DNA of 42,276 nucleotides from Marinomonas profundimaris. GTDB taxonomy: Bacteria; Pseudomonadota; Gammaproteobacteria; Pseudomonadales; Marinomonadaceae. The translations under genes were made by a program, and so were the position numbers. The stretch covers positions 1-42,276 of the forward strand of contig NZ_AYOZ01000015.1 of the NCBI RefSeq assembly GCF_000508165.1, in the 5' to 3' direction. Of the stretch, positions 36,148 to 42,276 are shown in pieces (position 1 is the first letter of the stretch; each line of letters starts with the position of its first letter). The notes beneath the pieces were generated by a model, which did not search any database, was not told the origin of the DNA, and was given only the letters and a program-made list of their open reading frames with translations.

Positions 36148-37359
36148 GTGACACCCACAAACAGTGCAGTTGAAATGCTCGTTTCCAGCTCAAATACTCT
36201 TTTTATACTTCTTGGCGCCATTATGGTGTTTGCGATGCATGCAGGTTTTGCTTTTTTAGAAGTCGGAACCGTACGCCATAAAAACCAAGTCAATGCACTC
36301 GTGAAAATCATGACAGATTTTGCGATATCCGCTTTGGTTTATTTCTTTGTTGGTTATCAAATAGCCTACGGTATTAATTTTTTTGAAAGTGCGGCGACCT
36401 TATCTCAAGAAAATGGCTACGCGTTAGTCAAATTCTTTTTTCTAATGACGTTTGCCGCAGCAATACCTGCCATCATTTCTGGCGGCGTGGCTGAGCGAGC
36501 AAAATTTTACCCAATGCTCATATCCGCTGCTGTCATTGTGGGTGTTGCGTACCCATTTTTTGAAGGCATTGTATGGAATGGCAATTACGGTTTTCAAAAT
36601 TGGCTTGAAACACAATATGGCGCGCCTTTTCATGATTTTGCCGGTTCGGTTGTGGTTCATGCTTTTGGTGGTTGGGTTGCACTGGCCGCAGTCATCTTAC
36701 TTGGCACACGGAATGGTCGTTTCAGACATGGAAAACTCGTTGCTTTTGCGCCATCCAATATTCCTTTTCTCGCATTAGGCGCCTGGATCCTTTGCATAGG
36801 CTGGTTTGGTTTTAATGTTATGTCTGCGCAAACTCTGGATGGCATTAGTGGTTTAGTGGCTGTGAACTCTTTAATGGCCATGGTGGGAGGTATCATAGCC
36901 GCTATGATCTTTGGCAAAAACGACCCTGGTTTTATTCATAACGGACCATTAGCAGGACTCGTTGCGATCTGTGCAGGGTCAGATATCATGCACCCTATTG
37001 GCGCCTTAACGACCGGTGCTATTGCGGGTGTCATTTTTACCGTCTTATTCACCCACATCCAACAAAAACTCAAACACACAGATGACGTTCTCGGCGTATG
37101 GCCTTTACATGGTGTTTGTGGTGCTTGGGGTGGCATAGCTGCCGGTATTTTCGGGTCCGAAACATTTGGTGGACTCGGAGGCGTTAGCGTCATGTCTCAG
37201 CTAATAGGAAGTTTAAGCGGCATTGTTGTTGCAACTTTATCAGGGGTTATTGTCTACGGCGCTGTAAAAGCAATCAGCGGTTTACGCCTGAGTGAAGAAG
37301 ATGAGTTTAACGGCGCCGATTTGTCTATTCACAAAATCGGCTCTATTGGTAAAGAATAA
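36148..37359 (+). CDS. amt: Ammonium transporter (Amt family)
   Basis: Inner-membrane trimeric channel/transporter for ammonium. The 403-residue product has about 11 helices. The pore twin histidines are H171 (SVVVHAFGG) and H321 (WPLHGVCG), and D163 (FHDFAG) matches the E. coli AmtB D160 position. I chose the GTG at 36148 because AGGAG lies 6 bases upstream; the frame opens at 36121. Unlike most amt loci there is no glnK before or after it, so control of the channel by a PII protein, if any, must come from elsewhere. The short C-terminal tail LRLSEEDEFNGADLSIH keeps the PII-contact type sequence. Confidence 0.94.
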   Translation: MTPTNSAVEMLVSSSNTLFILLGAIMVFAMHAGFAFLEVGTVRHKNQVNALVKIMTDFAISALVYFFVGYQIAYGINFFESAATLSQENGYALVKFFFLMTFAAAIPAIISGGVAERAKFYPMLISAAVIVGVAYPFFEGIVWNGNYGFQNWLETQYGAPFHDFAGSVVVHAFGGWVALAAVILLGTRNGRFRHGKLVAFAPSNIPFLALGAWILCIGWFGFNVMSAQTLDGISGLVAVNSLMAMVGGIIAAMIFGKNDPGFIHNGPLAGLVAICAGSDIMHPIGALTTGAIAGVIFTVLFTHIQQKLKHTDDVLGVWPLHGVCGAWGGIAAGIFGSETFGGLGGVSVMSQLIGSLSGIVVATLSGVIVYGAVKAISGLRLSEEDEFNGADLSIHKIGSIGKE

Positions 37360-37386
37360 ACCGTAGACCGAATAGAAGAAATAATC

Positions 37387-37428
37387 AAAAGCCTAAGGAT
37401 GATCTCTTGATTTACCTTAGGCTTTTTT
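37387..37428 (+). terminator. Terminator after amt
   Basis: AAAAGCCTAAGG (37387-37398) pairs perfectly with CCTTAGGCTTTT (37415-37426) and runs into more T's. Confidence 0.88.
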
Positions 37429-37487
37429 ATTTTCGACATGTACGAAAATTAAGTAGAATACACACTTTATTAAAGTGAACCTATTCT

Positions 37488-37946
37488 ATGAAAATTTGGC
37501 TGCTAACACACAGCGAAGAACTCAAAAAGACAACAGGAACTGGGAAATTGATAAAGCAGTCACTTGGAAACGATTGTGAAATAATTGAATGGTCGAGAGT
37601 GGCGCAAAATAACTCAGTAGCTACACTTCCACTCGACAAGACCTTACTTATCTACCTTTGTGAGAACGAAAAGCAAAAGTACACTAGCGAAAGCTCATTA
37701 ACGATTGAAAACATCGTCATCATTGATGGTACATGGCAACAAGCACGAAAAATGTACAATCAATCGCCTTACCTAAAACGCTTCAAACATTATGAGATAG
37801 TAGGCTTGACGTCTGTCTATAGCAAACGACGAAACCAAAAAAATATTGGACTATGTACCGCAGAAGTTGCCATTCATTTGCTCAGTAAATACAAACACCC
37901 AGCCACTTCCACCTTACAAAGCGCCTTTTACGAGTTTAATCAGTAA
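37488..37946 (+). CDS. Short DTW-domain protein (TapT/TuaA-like)
   Basis: DTW proteins transfer an aminocarboxypropyl group from SAM to uridine in tRNA (acp3U; E. coli TapT is the known case). The 152-residue product shows the defining motif as DGTW (80-83) in IDGTWQQARKMYNQSP, then YSKRRNQKNIGLCTAEVAIHLL, and the N-terminal LLTHSEELKKTTGTG found in short members. The zinc-type cysteine cluster of longer members is absent, so its target may differ. The ATG at 37488 has no strong ribosome site. Its end overlaps the convergent FAH gene by 11 bases. Confidence 0.78.
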   Translation: MKIWLLTHSEELKKTTGTGKLIKQSLGNDCEIIEWSRVAQNNSVATLPLDKTLLIYLCENEKQKYTSESSLTIENIVIIDGTWQQARKMYNQSPYLKRFKHYEIVGLTSVYSKRRNQKNIGLCTAEVAIHLLSKYKHPATSTLQSAFYEFNQ

Positions 37947-38643
37947 CACGGACACAAATTTCACCAAGATGCTCAACCCAAGCCACCATGTCATCACCAA
38001 CAATCACAGCACCAACGTTCTCAGGGGTTCCCGTCATGATCACATCACCCGCCCTTAACTCAAAAACATCAGATAATTTACAAATCACCTCTTCAATAGA
38101 CCAGGTTAAATTTGAAACGCGACTCAATTGCTTAACCTCACCATTCACCTTTAAGCCAATTTCCGCCTCTCTGACCTTAGCAGTAAGCTTTTTACTCTTA
38201 ATCAAAATGGGACTTATTGGCGCAGACTGGTCGAATGATTTCCCAACCTCCCAAGGACGTCCTTTTTTCTTAGCTTGTGCCTGAAGATCACGTCTGGTCA
38301 TATCCAAACCAACAGCATAACCTAAAATAGAATCCGCAGCTTGCTCCTGTGTTAGGTGACGACCACCTTTACCAATAGCAACAACCAACTCAACTTCGTA
38401 TTCAAACTGTGATGACGCCATAGGGTAAGAAATAGCAGTAACGGCAGAAAAATTAGCAGGAACAACACTGGAAGAGTCTTTCGCAAAAAAGAACGGAGGG
38501 TCTCTTTCTGGGTCATCCCCCATTTCTTTTGAGTGTTCAGCATAGTTACGACCAACACAATACACTCGACCGACAGGGAACACCTCGTCACTATCAACTA
38601 TAGGTAGGTAGACACGCTTTTGTTCCGGTACAATATTCTTCAC
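37936..38643 (-). CDS. Fumarylacetoacetate hydrolase (FAH) family protein
   Basis: Metal-dependent hydrolase or isomerase of 235 residues. The family blocks are present: YCVGRNYAEHSKEMG near the start, the metal-binding EYEVELVVAIGKGG (two acidic ligands), LDMTRRDLQ and GTPENVG. Size and layout are like YcgM-type acylpyruvases and oxaloacetate decarboxylases. The exact substrate cannot be told. The start is GTG at 38643 with GAGG 6 bases upstream, 30 bases after the cupin gene, so the two are probably cotranscribed. Confidence 0.88.
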   Translation of the reverse strand: MKNIVPEQKRVYLPIVDSDEVFPVGRVYCVGRNYAEHSKEMGDDPERDPPFFFAKDSSSVVPANFSAVTAISYPMASSQFEYEVELVVAIGKGGRHLTQEQAADSILGYAVGLDMTRRDLQAQAKKKGRPWEVGKSFDQSAPISPILIKSKKLTAKVREAEIGLKVNGEVKQLSRVSNLTWSIEEVICKLSDVFELRAGDVIMTGTPENVGAVIVGDDMVAWVEHLGEICVRVTD

Positions 38644-38673
38644 AATAACCTCAATCTAAATAATGATCTGAAT

Positions 38674-39312
38674 TTAGAAATGGCCTGATTTTAACCAGAT
38701 AAAACATTCTGATTTTACATGCCACTTATCCAATGAAAACGCGGGCTCACGCAACCAAACCCCCTCGGGCATTTCAATATCGCCATATCGTGCATGACCA
38801 GAGATTATAAATAACTCAACCGAAGCAGACATGTCTAGCTGGCTTAATATATCGTCACTATTTTGAATACGAATAAGCCAAACTTGCTCAGCCCCATATT
38901 GATAAAGCGGCAATACTTCTGAATGCTCAGAAGACCAAATAGAAGGCGTATTGATAGATACTTGGTTTAAATCTGACGCTTGAAATTGGTGAAGTTTTAC
39001 AAGCAAAAAACAACCATCAAGACTATGAGGTGCATGACTGCTACCCGGAGGGTTCCTAAAATAACTGCCCGCTTTGAAATCCCCTTTTTGATCTGAAAAA
39101 ATACCTTTTAGAACAAGTATTTCTTCACCTAATGGATGAGGGTGAGGACGAAATACAGAACCAGCTTCATACTGCACTAAACTCGTCGCATGACCCCGCT
39201 CAGCCTCTTCTCTTGCCAATGGCTTTCTATAAACACCAGACATAGGGCTGGCAATCCAATCGACCTGATTCGTATCCACATAAACTGCCTCAGAAAAATT
39301 CATATTGAACAT
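38674..39312 (-). CDS. ChrR-like double cupin protein
   Basis: The 212-residue product is of the cupin superfamily. The first barrel (about 30-110) has the metal-site pattern HPHPLGEEILVLKG with a later histidine in SSHAPHS, as in the C-terminal domain of the anti-sigma factor ChrR. The second, more degenerate barrel (about 120-205) contains ELFIISGHARYGD and lacks most ligands. No zinc-binding anti-sigma domain precedes it and no ECF sigma gene is adjacent, so it is more likely an enzyme or small-molecule sensor than an anti-sigma factor. An alternative ATG at 39303 removes three residues; neither has a clear ribosome site. Confidence 0.75.
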   Translation of the reverse strand: MFNMNFSEAVYVDTNQVDWIASPMSGVYRKPLAREEAERGHATSLVQYEAGSVFRPHPHPLGEEILVLKGIFSDQKGDFKAGSYFRNPPGSSHAPHSLDGCFLLVKLHQFQASDLNQVSINTPSIWSSEHSEVLPLYQYGAEQVWLIRIQNSDDILSQLDMSASVELFIISGHARYGDIEMPEGVWLREPAFSLDKWHVKSECFIWLKSGHF

Positions 39313-39407
39313 AGTTGGCCGCCAAATCTAAATGATAAATTAGTTTAACGTTTTGATTAAATAACAATCAAGCCATTGATTAAAATCAAAAGACAAAGTA
39401 AATGAAT

Positions 39408-39440
39408 AAAAAAAGGCACCAGATGTTGCCATCTGATGCC
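39408..39440 (-). terminator. Distal terminator downstream of the porin gene
   Basis: On the minus strand GGCATCAGATG pairs with CATCTGGTGCC (one mismatch; loop GCAA), followed by seven T's. This is the only canonical terminator after the porin, 130 bases past its stop. Confidence 0.8.
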
Positions 39441-39504
39441 AAAATGTTCCAACAATCCGCCTACAAGAGAAGAAATATGGAACCTTGAATGATCTTGCTT
39501 AACA

Positions 39505-39540
39505 TAAGGCTCCTACCCTATTAACAGGTTAGGAGCCTTA
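39505..39540 (-). repeat. Hairpin just downstream of the porin stop
   Basis: TAAGGCTCCTA (39505-39515) and TAGGAGCCTTA (39530-39540) are a perfect 11-bp inverted repeat, with further pairing inside the loop. There is no T-run on the minus strand, so it may block 3' exonucleases and not end transcription. Confidence 0.65.
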
Positions 39541-39569
39541 GAGTAAATAAAATCATCTAGGAGAAGATC

Positions 39570-40478
39570 TTAGAAACCGTAGTAAACACCAACAGCTGTT
39601 TGGTCATCTTCTGACGCTGTAAATTGACCAACTTCAGCATAAACATACACATTTGAAGCTAGGTTGTAAGTAACACCTACACCATACTCATTGAAGTCGT
39701 CTGAAGAGTCCGGATCAACATTTTCATATGAAGCATACACATCACCACTTCCATAACCGTAACGAGCGGCTAAACCTAGGATGTCTTGAGTATCTTCAGT
39801 CGTTTCATACTTACCAGTAACGGACAAGTTAGCCATAGGCATTACAGTAACAGCTAAACCTGTAGTCGCTTTAGGATCTGTTGATGTGTTTTCACGAGCA
39901 TCATAACCCAACGCAACAGACACAAGGTCAGTTGAATATTTAACAACTGCCATTACAGATGTACCATCTGTGTTAGATGCAGCCAATTCGCTACCATCAC
40001 CTTTTACCTGAGCTGCTACTTGCACCTCGAATCCGCTCATGGAAGGAGAGAAATAGGCAACAGTATCGCCTTCAGTAGTTTTGTCAGCACTTGTAAAGCT
40101 AACATTCTCAAACTGATCAACAGAGTCCTGAATAGCGTTATTATAAATAGTATCAAACGAACCAACTTGCACCTTACCAAAGCTGCCTTTTAAGCCAACG
40201 AATGCTTGGTCAAGACCGACACTCACATCTCCAGTCTTCTGGTCCGCATCAGCTTCAAGTTCATACTTGAAGAAAGCCGTTAGATCATTATTGATTTTTG
40301 TTTCACCTTTCAAACCAATGGTTGAGCCATTATCTGCAAAGTCACTTCCAGCATCAGCGTCTGTGTATGCGTACTGGATATTACCGTAAACATCAACAGT
40401 TGAACCTTCAGCAGCCTGAACGGATACAGAAGCAAGTGCAGCACTTGACACAGCAATAGCAATAATCGATTTTTTCAT
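39570..40478 (-). CDS. General outer-membrane porin
   Basis: Trimeric 16-strand-type porin of the gram-negative porin family, 302 residues. It has a signal peptide (1-22, ending VQA), the start strand STVDVYGNIQYAY, and an acidic strand-loop pattern (many D and E), with terminal phenylalanine in GVYYGF. It should let small polar solutes cross the outer membrane; the high acidity suggests cation preference (inference). The ATG at 40478 has AAGGGAAACG upstream. Codon use looks biased, as in abundant proteins. Inverted repeats upstream may bind regulators. Confidence 0.92.
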   Translation of the reverse strand: MKKSIIAIAVSSAALASVSVQAAEGSTVDVYGNIQYAYTDADAGSDFADNGSTIGLKGETKINNDLTAFFKYELEADADQKTGDVSVGLDQAFVGLKGSFGKVQVGSFDTIYNNAIQDSVDQFENVSFTSADKTTEGDTVAYFSPSMSGFEVQVAAQVKGDGSELAASNTDGTSVMAVVKYSTDLVSVALGYDARENTSTDPKATTGLAVTVMPMANLSVTGKYETTEDTQDILGLAARYGYGSGDVYASYENVDPDSSDDFNEYGVGVTYNLASNVYVYAEVGQFTASEDDQTAVGVYYGF

Positions 40479-40518
40479 TCTCGTTTCCCTTTTTAATGTT
40501 TAGCTTTTTCTTGTAGGC

Positions 40519-40654
40519 GCTTGATATGTGCAAGCAACAGTCAAACAATCTAAACATTCCTCAGAAATAGACAAGTAGATGCAAGCTACTTGCATAAAGT
40601 ATTCGCTATCGATGCTTTTTTGATGAAATATATCATTCAAAAAGGATTTTGAAT
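40519..40654. promoter_or_regulatory. Cluster of inverted repeats upstream of the porin gene
   Basis: GCTTG/CAAGC (40519-40535), AAGTAG/CTACTT (40573-40591), ATGCAAG-CTA-CTTGCAT (40579-40595) and ATTCAAAA-AGGA-TTTTGAAT (40635-40654). The motif TGCAAGC occurs twice. Between them on the minus strand, TTGTCT and TAGATT 16 bases apart may be the promoter. The rest of the 446-base gap to the next gene is AT-rich and holds nothing else recognisable. Confidence 0.45.
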
Positions 40655-40886
40655 GCAGAATGAATACCTTAGATAAAATCTAAAACTTATTATTTATCAT
40701 GTAGTTATAAAAATAATAGTGAGAATATTGGGCTGTCAATGTGCACATGGAATCTAATTTTTGACACTTTTAAGCACAAAAATTGAAAACTTTCCGTCAG
40801 GATACAAAGAAATATCTATGAAAAAGTCAGATTTGAAGATGAAAAATAAAATCTAGAAGAGGAAAAACTGCGCGGAAATTAGAATA

Positions 40887-40903
40887 GAGGGTAAAAAACC
40901 CTC
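40887..40903 (-). terminator. Weak hairpin after the DUF2058 gene
   Basis: GAGGGT/ACCCTC stem with a T-rich loop on the minus strand, 22 bases past the stop codon. The following T-content is low. Confidence 0.4.
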
Positions 40904-40924
40904 ATATCACTTTAGATAAGACAG

Positions 40925-41470
40925 TTACCACATTAAATCATCAGGTATTTGAAAGTCTGCATAAGGATCATCATCAATGCTTTCTACGCGATTATTACAA
41001 ACAAGCACGTATGATGAGTCTCGCTCATTAATCTTTACCGCAACAGGCTCAGGAAGAAGCTCATACTGCAAATCAAGCTTTACAATCGCTAAGCGACCTC
41101 GACTCAAGTCATCATGCATAGACTGGCTAATATACAGCTGCTTAACTTTTTTGTTATCTGTGAAATGATAGGCAATATCACCATTTTCTTTTCGAATACG
41201 GTTTTGCTCTATCATCTGACGAATCTGCCCCTGGATGGCTTTTTGCTCAACAATCTTTTGACGTTCAAGGTTTAAAGCCCGATCTTTCTCAACCTTCTCT
41301 TCTTTTTGGCGCTTCAACTCCTCAAGACGTGCATCTTGATCCGTAGCATCTGCTTTGCCTTTTTTCACTTTCTGCTTATGCTGCAAGCTTTCTGCTTTTA
41401 ATTTTTTAACTTTCTTCTTATCAACAAGCCCAACGCCTAACAACTGCTCTTGTAAAGATTTAGCAGCCAT
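40925..41470 (-). CDS. yaiL: DUF2058 family nucleoprotein/polynucleotide-associated protein (YaiL-like)
   Basis: Conserved 181-residue protein without a settled function. The N-terminal half (about 1-95) is highly charged, with KKKVKKLKAESLQHKQK and a long coiled coil rich in K, E, R and Q. The C-terminal half (about 95-181) is a small folded domain with YHFTDNKKVKQLYIS and the conserved end DDPYADFQIPDDLMW. The start MAAKSLQEQLLGVGLVDKKK is typical of the family. The ATG at 41470 has GAGAGGTG upstream. The basic N-terminal half suggests nucleic-acid contact (inference). Confidence 0.9.
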   Translation of the reverse strand: MAAKSLQEQLLGVGLVDKKKVKKLKAESLQHKQKVKKGKADATDQDARLEELKRQKEEKVEKDRALNLERQKIVEQKAIQGQIRQMIEQNRIRKENGDIAYHFTDNKKVKQLYISQSMHDDLSRGRLAIVKLDLQYELLPEPVAVKINERDSSYVLVCNNRVESIDDDPYADFQIPDDLMW

Positions 41471-41568
41471 AGAAAATCACCTCTCTCATATTTCATCCAA
41501 ACACAATTTATAAGATCAAACCTACCATGGAAGCACCTTGAGAAAATAAGCCTGACCTATAAAAACAA

Positions 41569-41595
41569 AAAAAGCGACTTTAAAAGTCGCTTTTT
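41569..41595 (-). terminator. Terminator after the second cold-shock gene
   Basis: AAAAAGCGACTT (41569-41580) pairs perfectly with AAGTCGCTTTTT (41584-41595) around a 3-base loop. It ends csp copy 2 on the minus strand and separates it from the DUF2058 gene. Confidence 0.9.
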
Positions 41596-41634
41596 AGTAT
41601 TCGCACTGCTGAGAGAATCCTCAGCAACGTTACC

Positions 41635-41844
41635 TTATAAAGGTGTAACGTTTTGAGCTTCAGGGCCTTTTTTGCCTTGAGCTACTTGGAATTCAACTTT
41701 TTGGCCTTCAGCCAAAGTTTTGAAACCAGAAGTGTTGATTGCAGAGAAATGAACGAAAACGTCAGGACCTGAATCTTGAGTGATAAAACCGAAACCTTTA
41801 GTTTCGTTGAAAAATTTTACTGTACCAGTTACTACGTCAGACAT
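41635..41844 (-). CDS. Cold-shock domain protein (CspA family), copy 2
   Basis: A 69-residue cold-shock domain with RNP1 KGFGFIT and RNP2 DVFVHF, starting [17 protein letters not shown]. It shares the fold of copy 1, 6 kb away, but differs at many positions, so they are paralogues and not a recent duplication. The ATG follows AGGATAAC. The inferred leader of about 158 bases is close in length to the regulated leader of E. coli cspA. Confidence 0.95.
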   Translation of the reverse strand: MSDVVTGTVKFFNETKGFGFITQDSGPDVFVHFSAINTSGFKTLAEGQKVEFQVAQGKKGPEAQNVTPL

Positions 41845-42009
41845 GTCTGTTATCCTGTAGGTTAAGTTAATTTATACGTAGATGTTAATCATCTAACGTT
41901 ATAGTGCTAAAAAAACTCGGTATTACTTATGACTTAACAGGACCGAACATACTAACGTATTATTCGCAACTCTGGACATAAATATTGCCAACTCTTTTAA
42001 ACGAAATTG

Positions 42010-42039
42010 ATTGTAGACTGCTTTAAGCCATCAGGTCAA
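42010..42039 (-). promoter_or_regulatory. Strong promoter of cold-shock gene copy 2
   Basis: TTGACC (42034-42039), 18 bases, TACAAT (42010-42015) on the minus strand. The start point near 42003 gives a leader of about 158 bases. Confidence 0.7.
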
Positions 42040-42276
42040 TCATGTTTTGAAAAAAATATTAAAAAGCGTCAGCAGTACAAAGGAGTCGTAGAGATTTCAA
42101 TCAATAACTCAAGCTATTAAACGCGACTTTACTTTTCATGAAGATAGAGCCTTAACAGCATAGGAAAAAACGTATTTTTCTTCGGTGTATAAACAGATCC
42201 GCTAACTTCTTTCCAACACGTTCCCAAGCGTTTTTATCAGCCCCTTATTATCAGCCACTTATTTCAGACGTAAAAA
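42040..42276. other. End of window with no recognisable gene
   Basis: AT-rich sequence with stops in all frames. A short GGCTGATAA element occurs twice on the minus strand near 42229-42260, and no hairpin stands out. It may be the upstream region of a gene beyond the window. Confidence 0.4.

Noticed and set aside
35805..36173. Open frames of about 70 codons on both strands between csp and amt
   Set aside because: Low-complexity K/N/T-rich or F-rich translations of an A-rich region; the plus-strand one also spans the sigma54 promoter and amt start.
1..42276. Mobile elements, CRISPR arrays, toxin-antitoxin or phage-defence genes
   Set aside because: I found no transposase, integrase, regularly spaced repeats or recognisable defence or toxin proteins; all sizeable genes are core or conserved functions.

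Overview
The window looks like a chromosomal housekeeping segment of a marine gammaproteobacterium of the Oceanospirillales, most like Marinomonas. This is inferred from protein character, a moderate to low GC content, and gene neighbourhoods shared with Pseudomonas and Marinomonas (lptM-lysA-dapF-DUF484-HAD, hemC-hemD-hemX-hemY, hemA-prfA-prmC facing a TPR lipoprotein-lolB-ispE-prs-rplY-pth-ychF, and rluD facing bamD). No insertion sequence, prophage, CRISPR array or integron was seen. Most genes are recognisable and intact.

Region 1 (1-8.1 kb): tyrS faces a membrane-anchored M23 endopeptidase across a divergent spacer. trxA follows, then the leftward operon lptM-lysA-dapF-DUF484-yigB-like HAD. 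xerC, which usually sits between DUF484 and the HAD gene, is absent. lptM is only 38 codons long. Divergent from it lies an unrecognised membrane-anchored protein (about 7180-8025), in the place where cyaY is often found. Region 2 (8.1-14 kb): argH is divergent from the haem genes hemC, hemD, hemX and hemY. Region 3 (14-17.7 kb): an Aer-type PAS chemoreceptor, a BASS-family transporter, a small unknown protein and yaaA. Region 4 (17.7-27.8 kb): prmC, prfA and hemA run leftward, with translation-termination and haem functions together. A TPR lipoprotein, lolB, ispE, prs, rplY, pth and ychF run rightward.

Region 5 (27.8-28.5 kb): a tRNA array, Gln-Met-Gln-Met-Gln-Gln, with a strong promoter and a GC-rich discriminator. 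It contains a duplicated Met-Gln unit. One Gln copy has a broken 3' end, and the other three each carry at least one stem mismatch. Region 6 (28.5-35.4 kb): a small outer-membrane beta-barrel protein, clpB behind a sigma32-like promoter, pgeF, rluD, bamD and a GST. Region 7 (35.4-42.3 kb): two cold-shock genes with long leaders, an ammonium transporter behind a clear sigma54 (-24/-12) site but with no adjacent glnK, a short DTW-domain protein, a cupin-FAH hydrolase pair, a porin flanked by inverted repeats and hairpins, and a DUF2058 gene. The last 230 bases hold no recognisable gene.

I found no convincing new multi-gene system. The points most worth checking are the degenerating tRNA-Gln family, the missing xerC, the unknown anchored protein with a possible coupled leader ORF, the sigma54 site at the stand-alone amt, and the inverted repeats around the porin and chemoreceptor genes.
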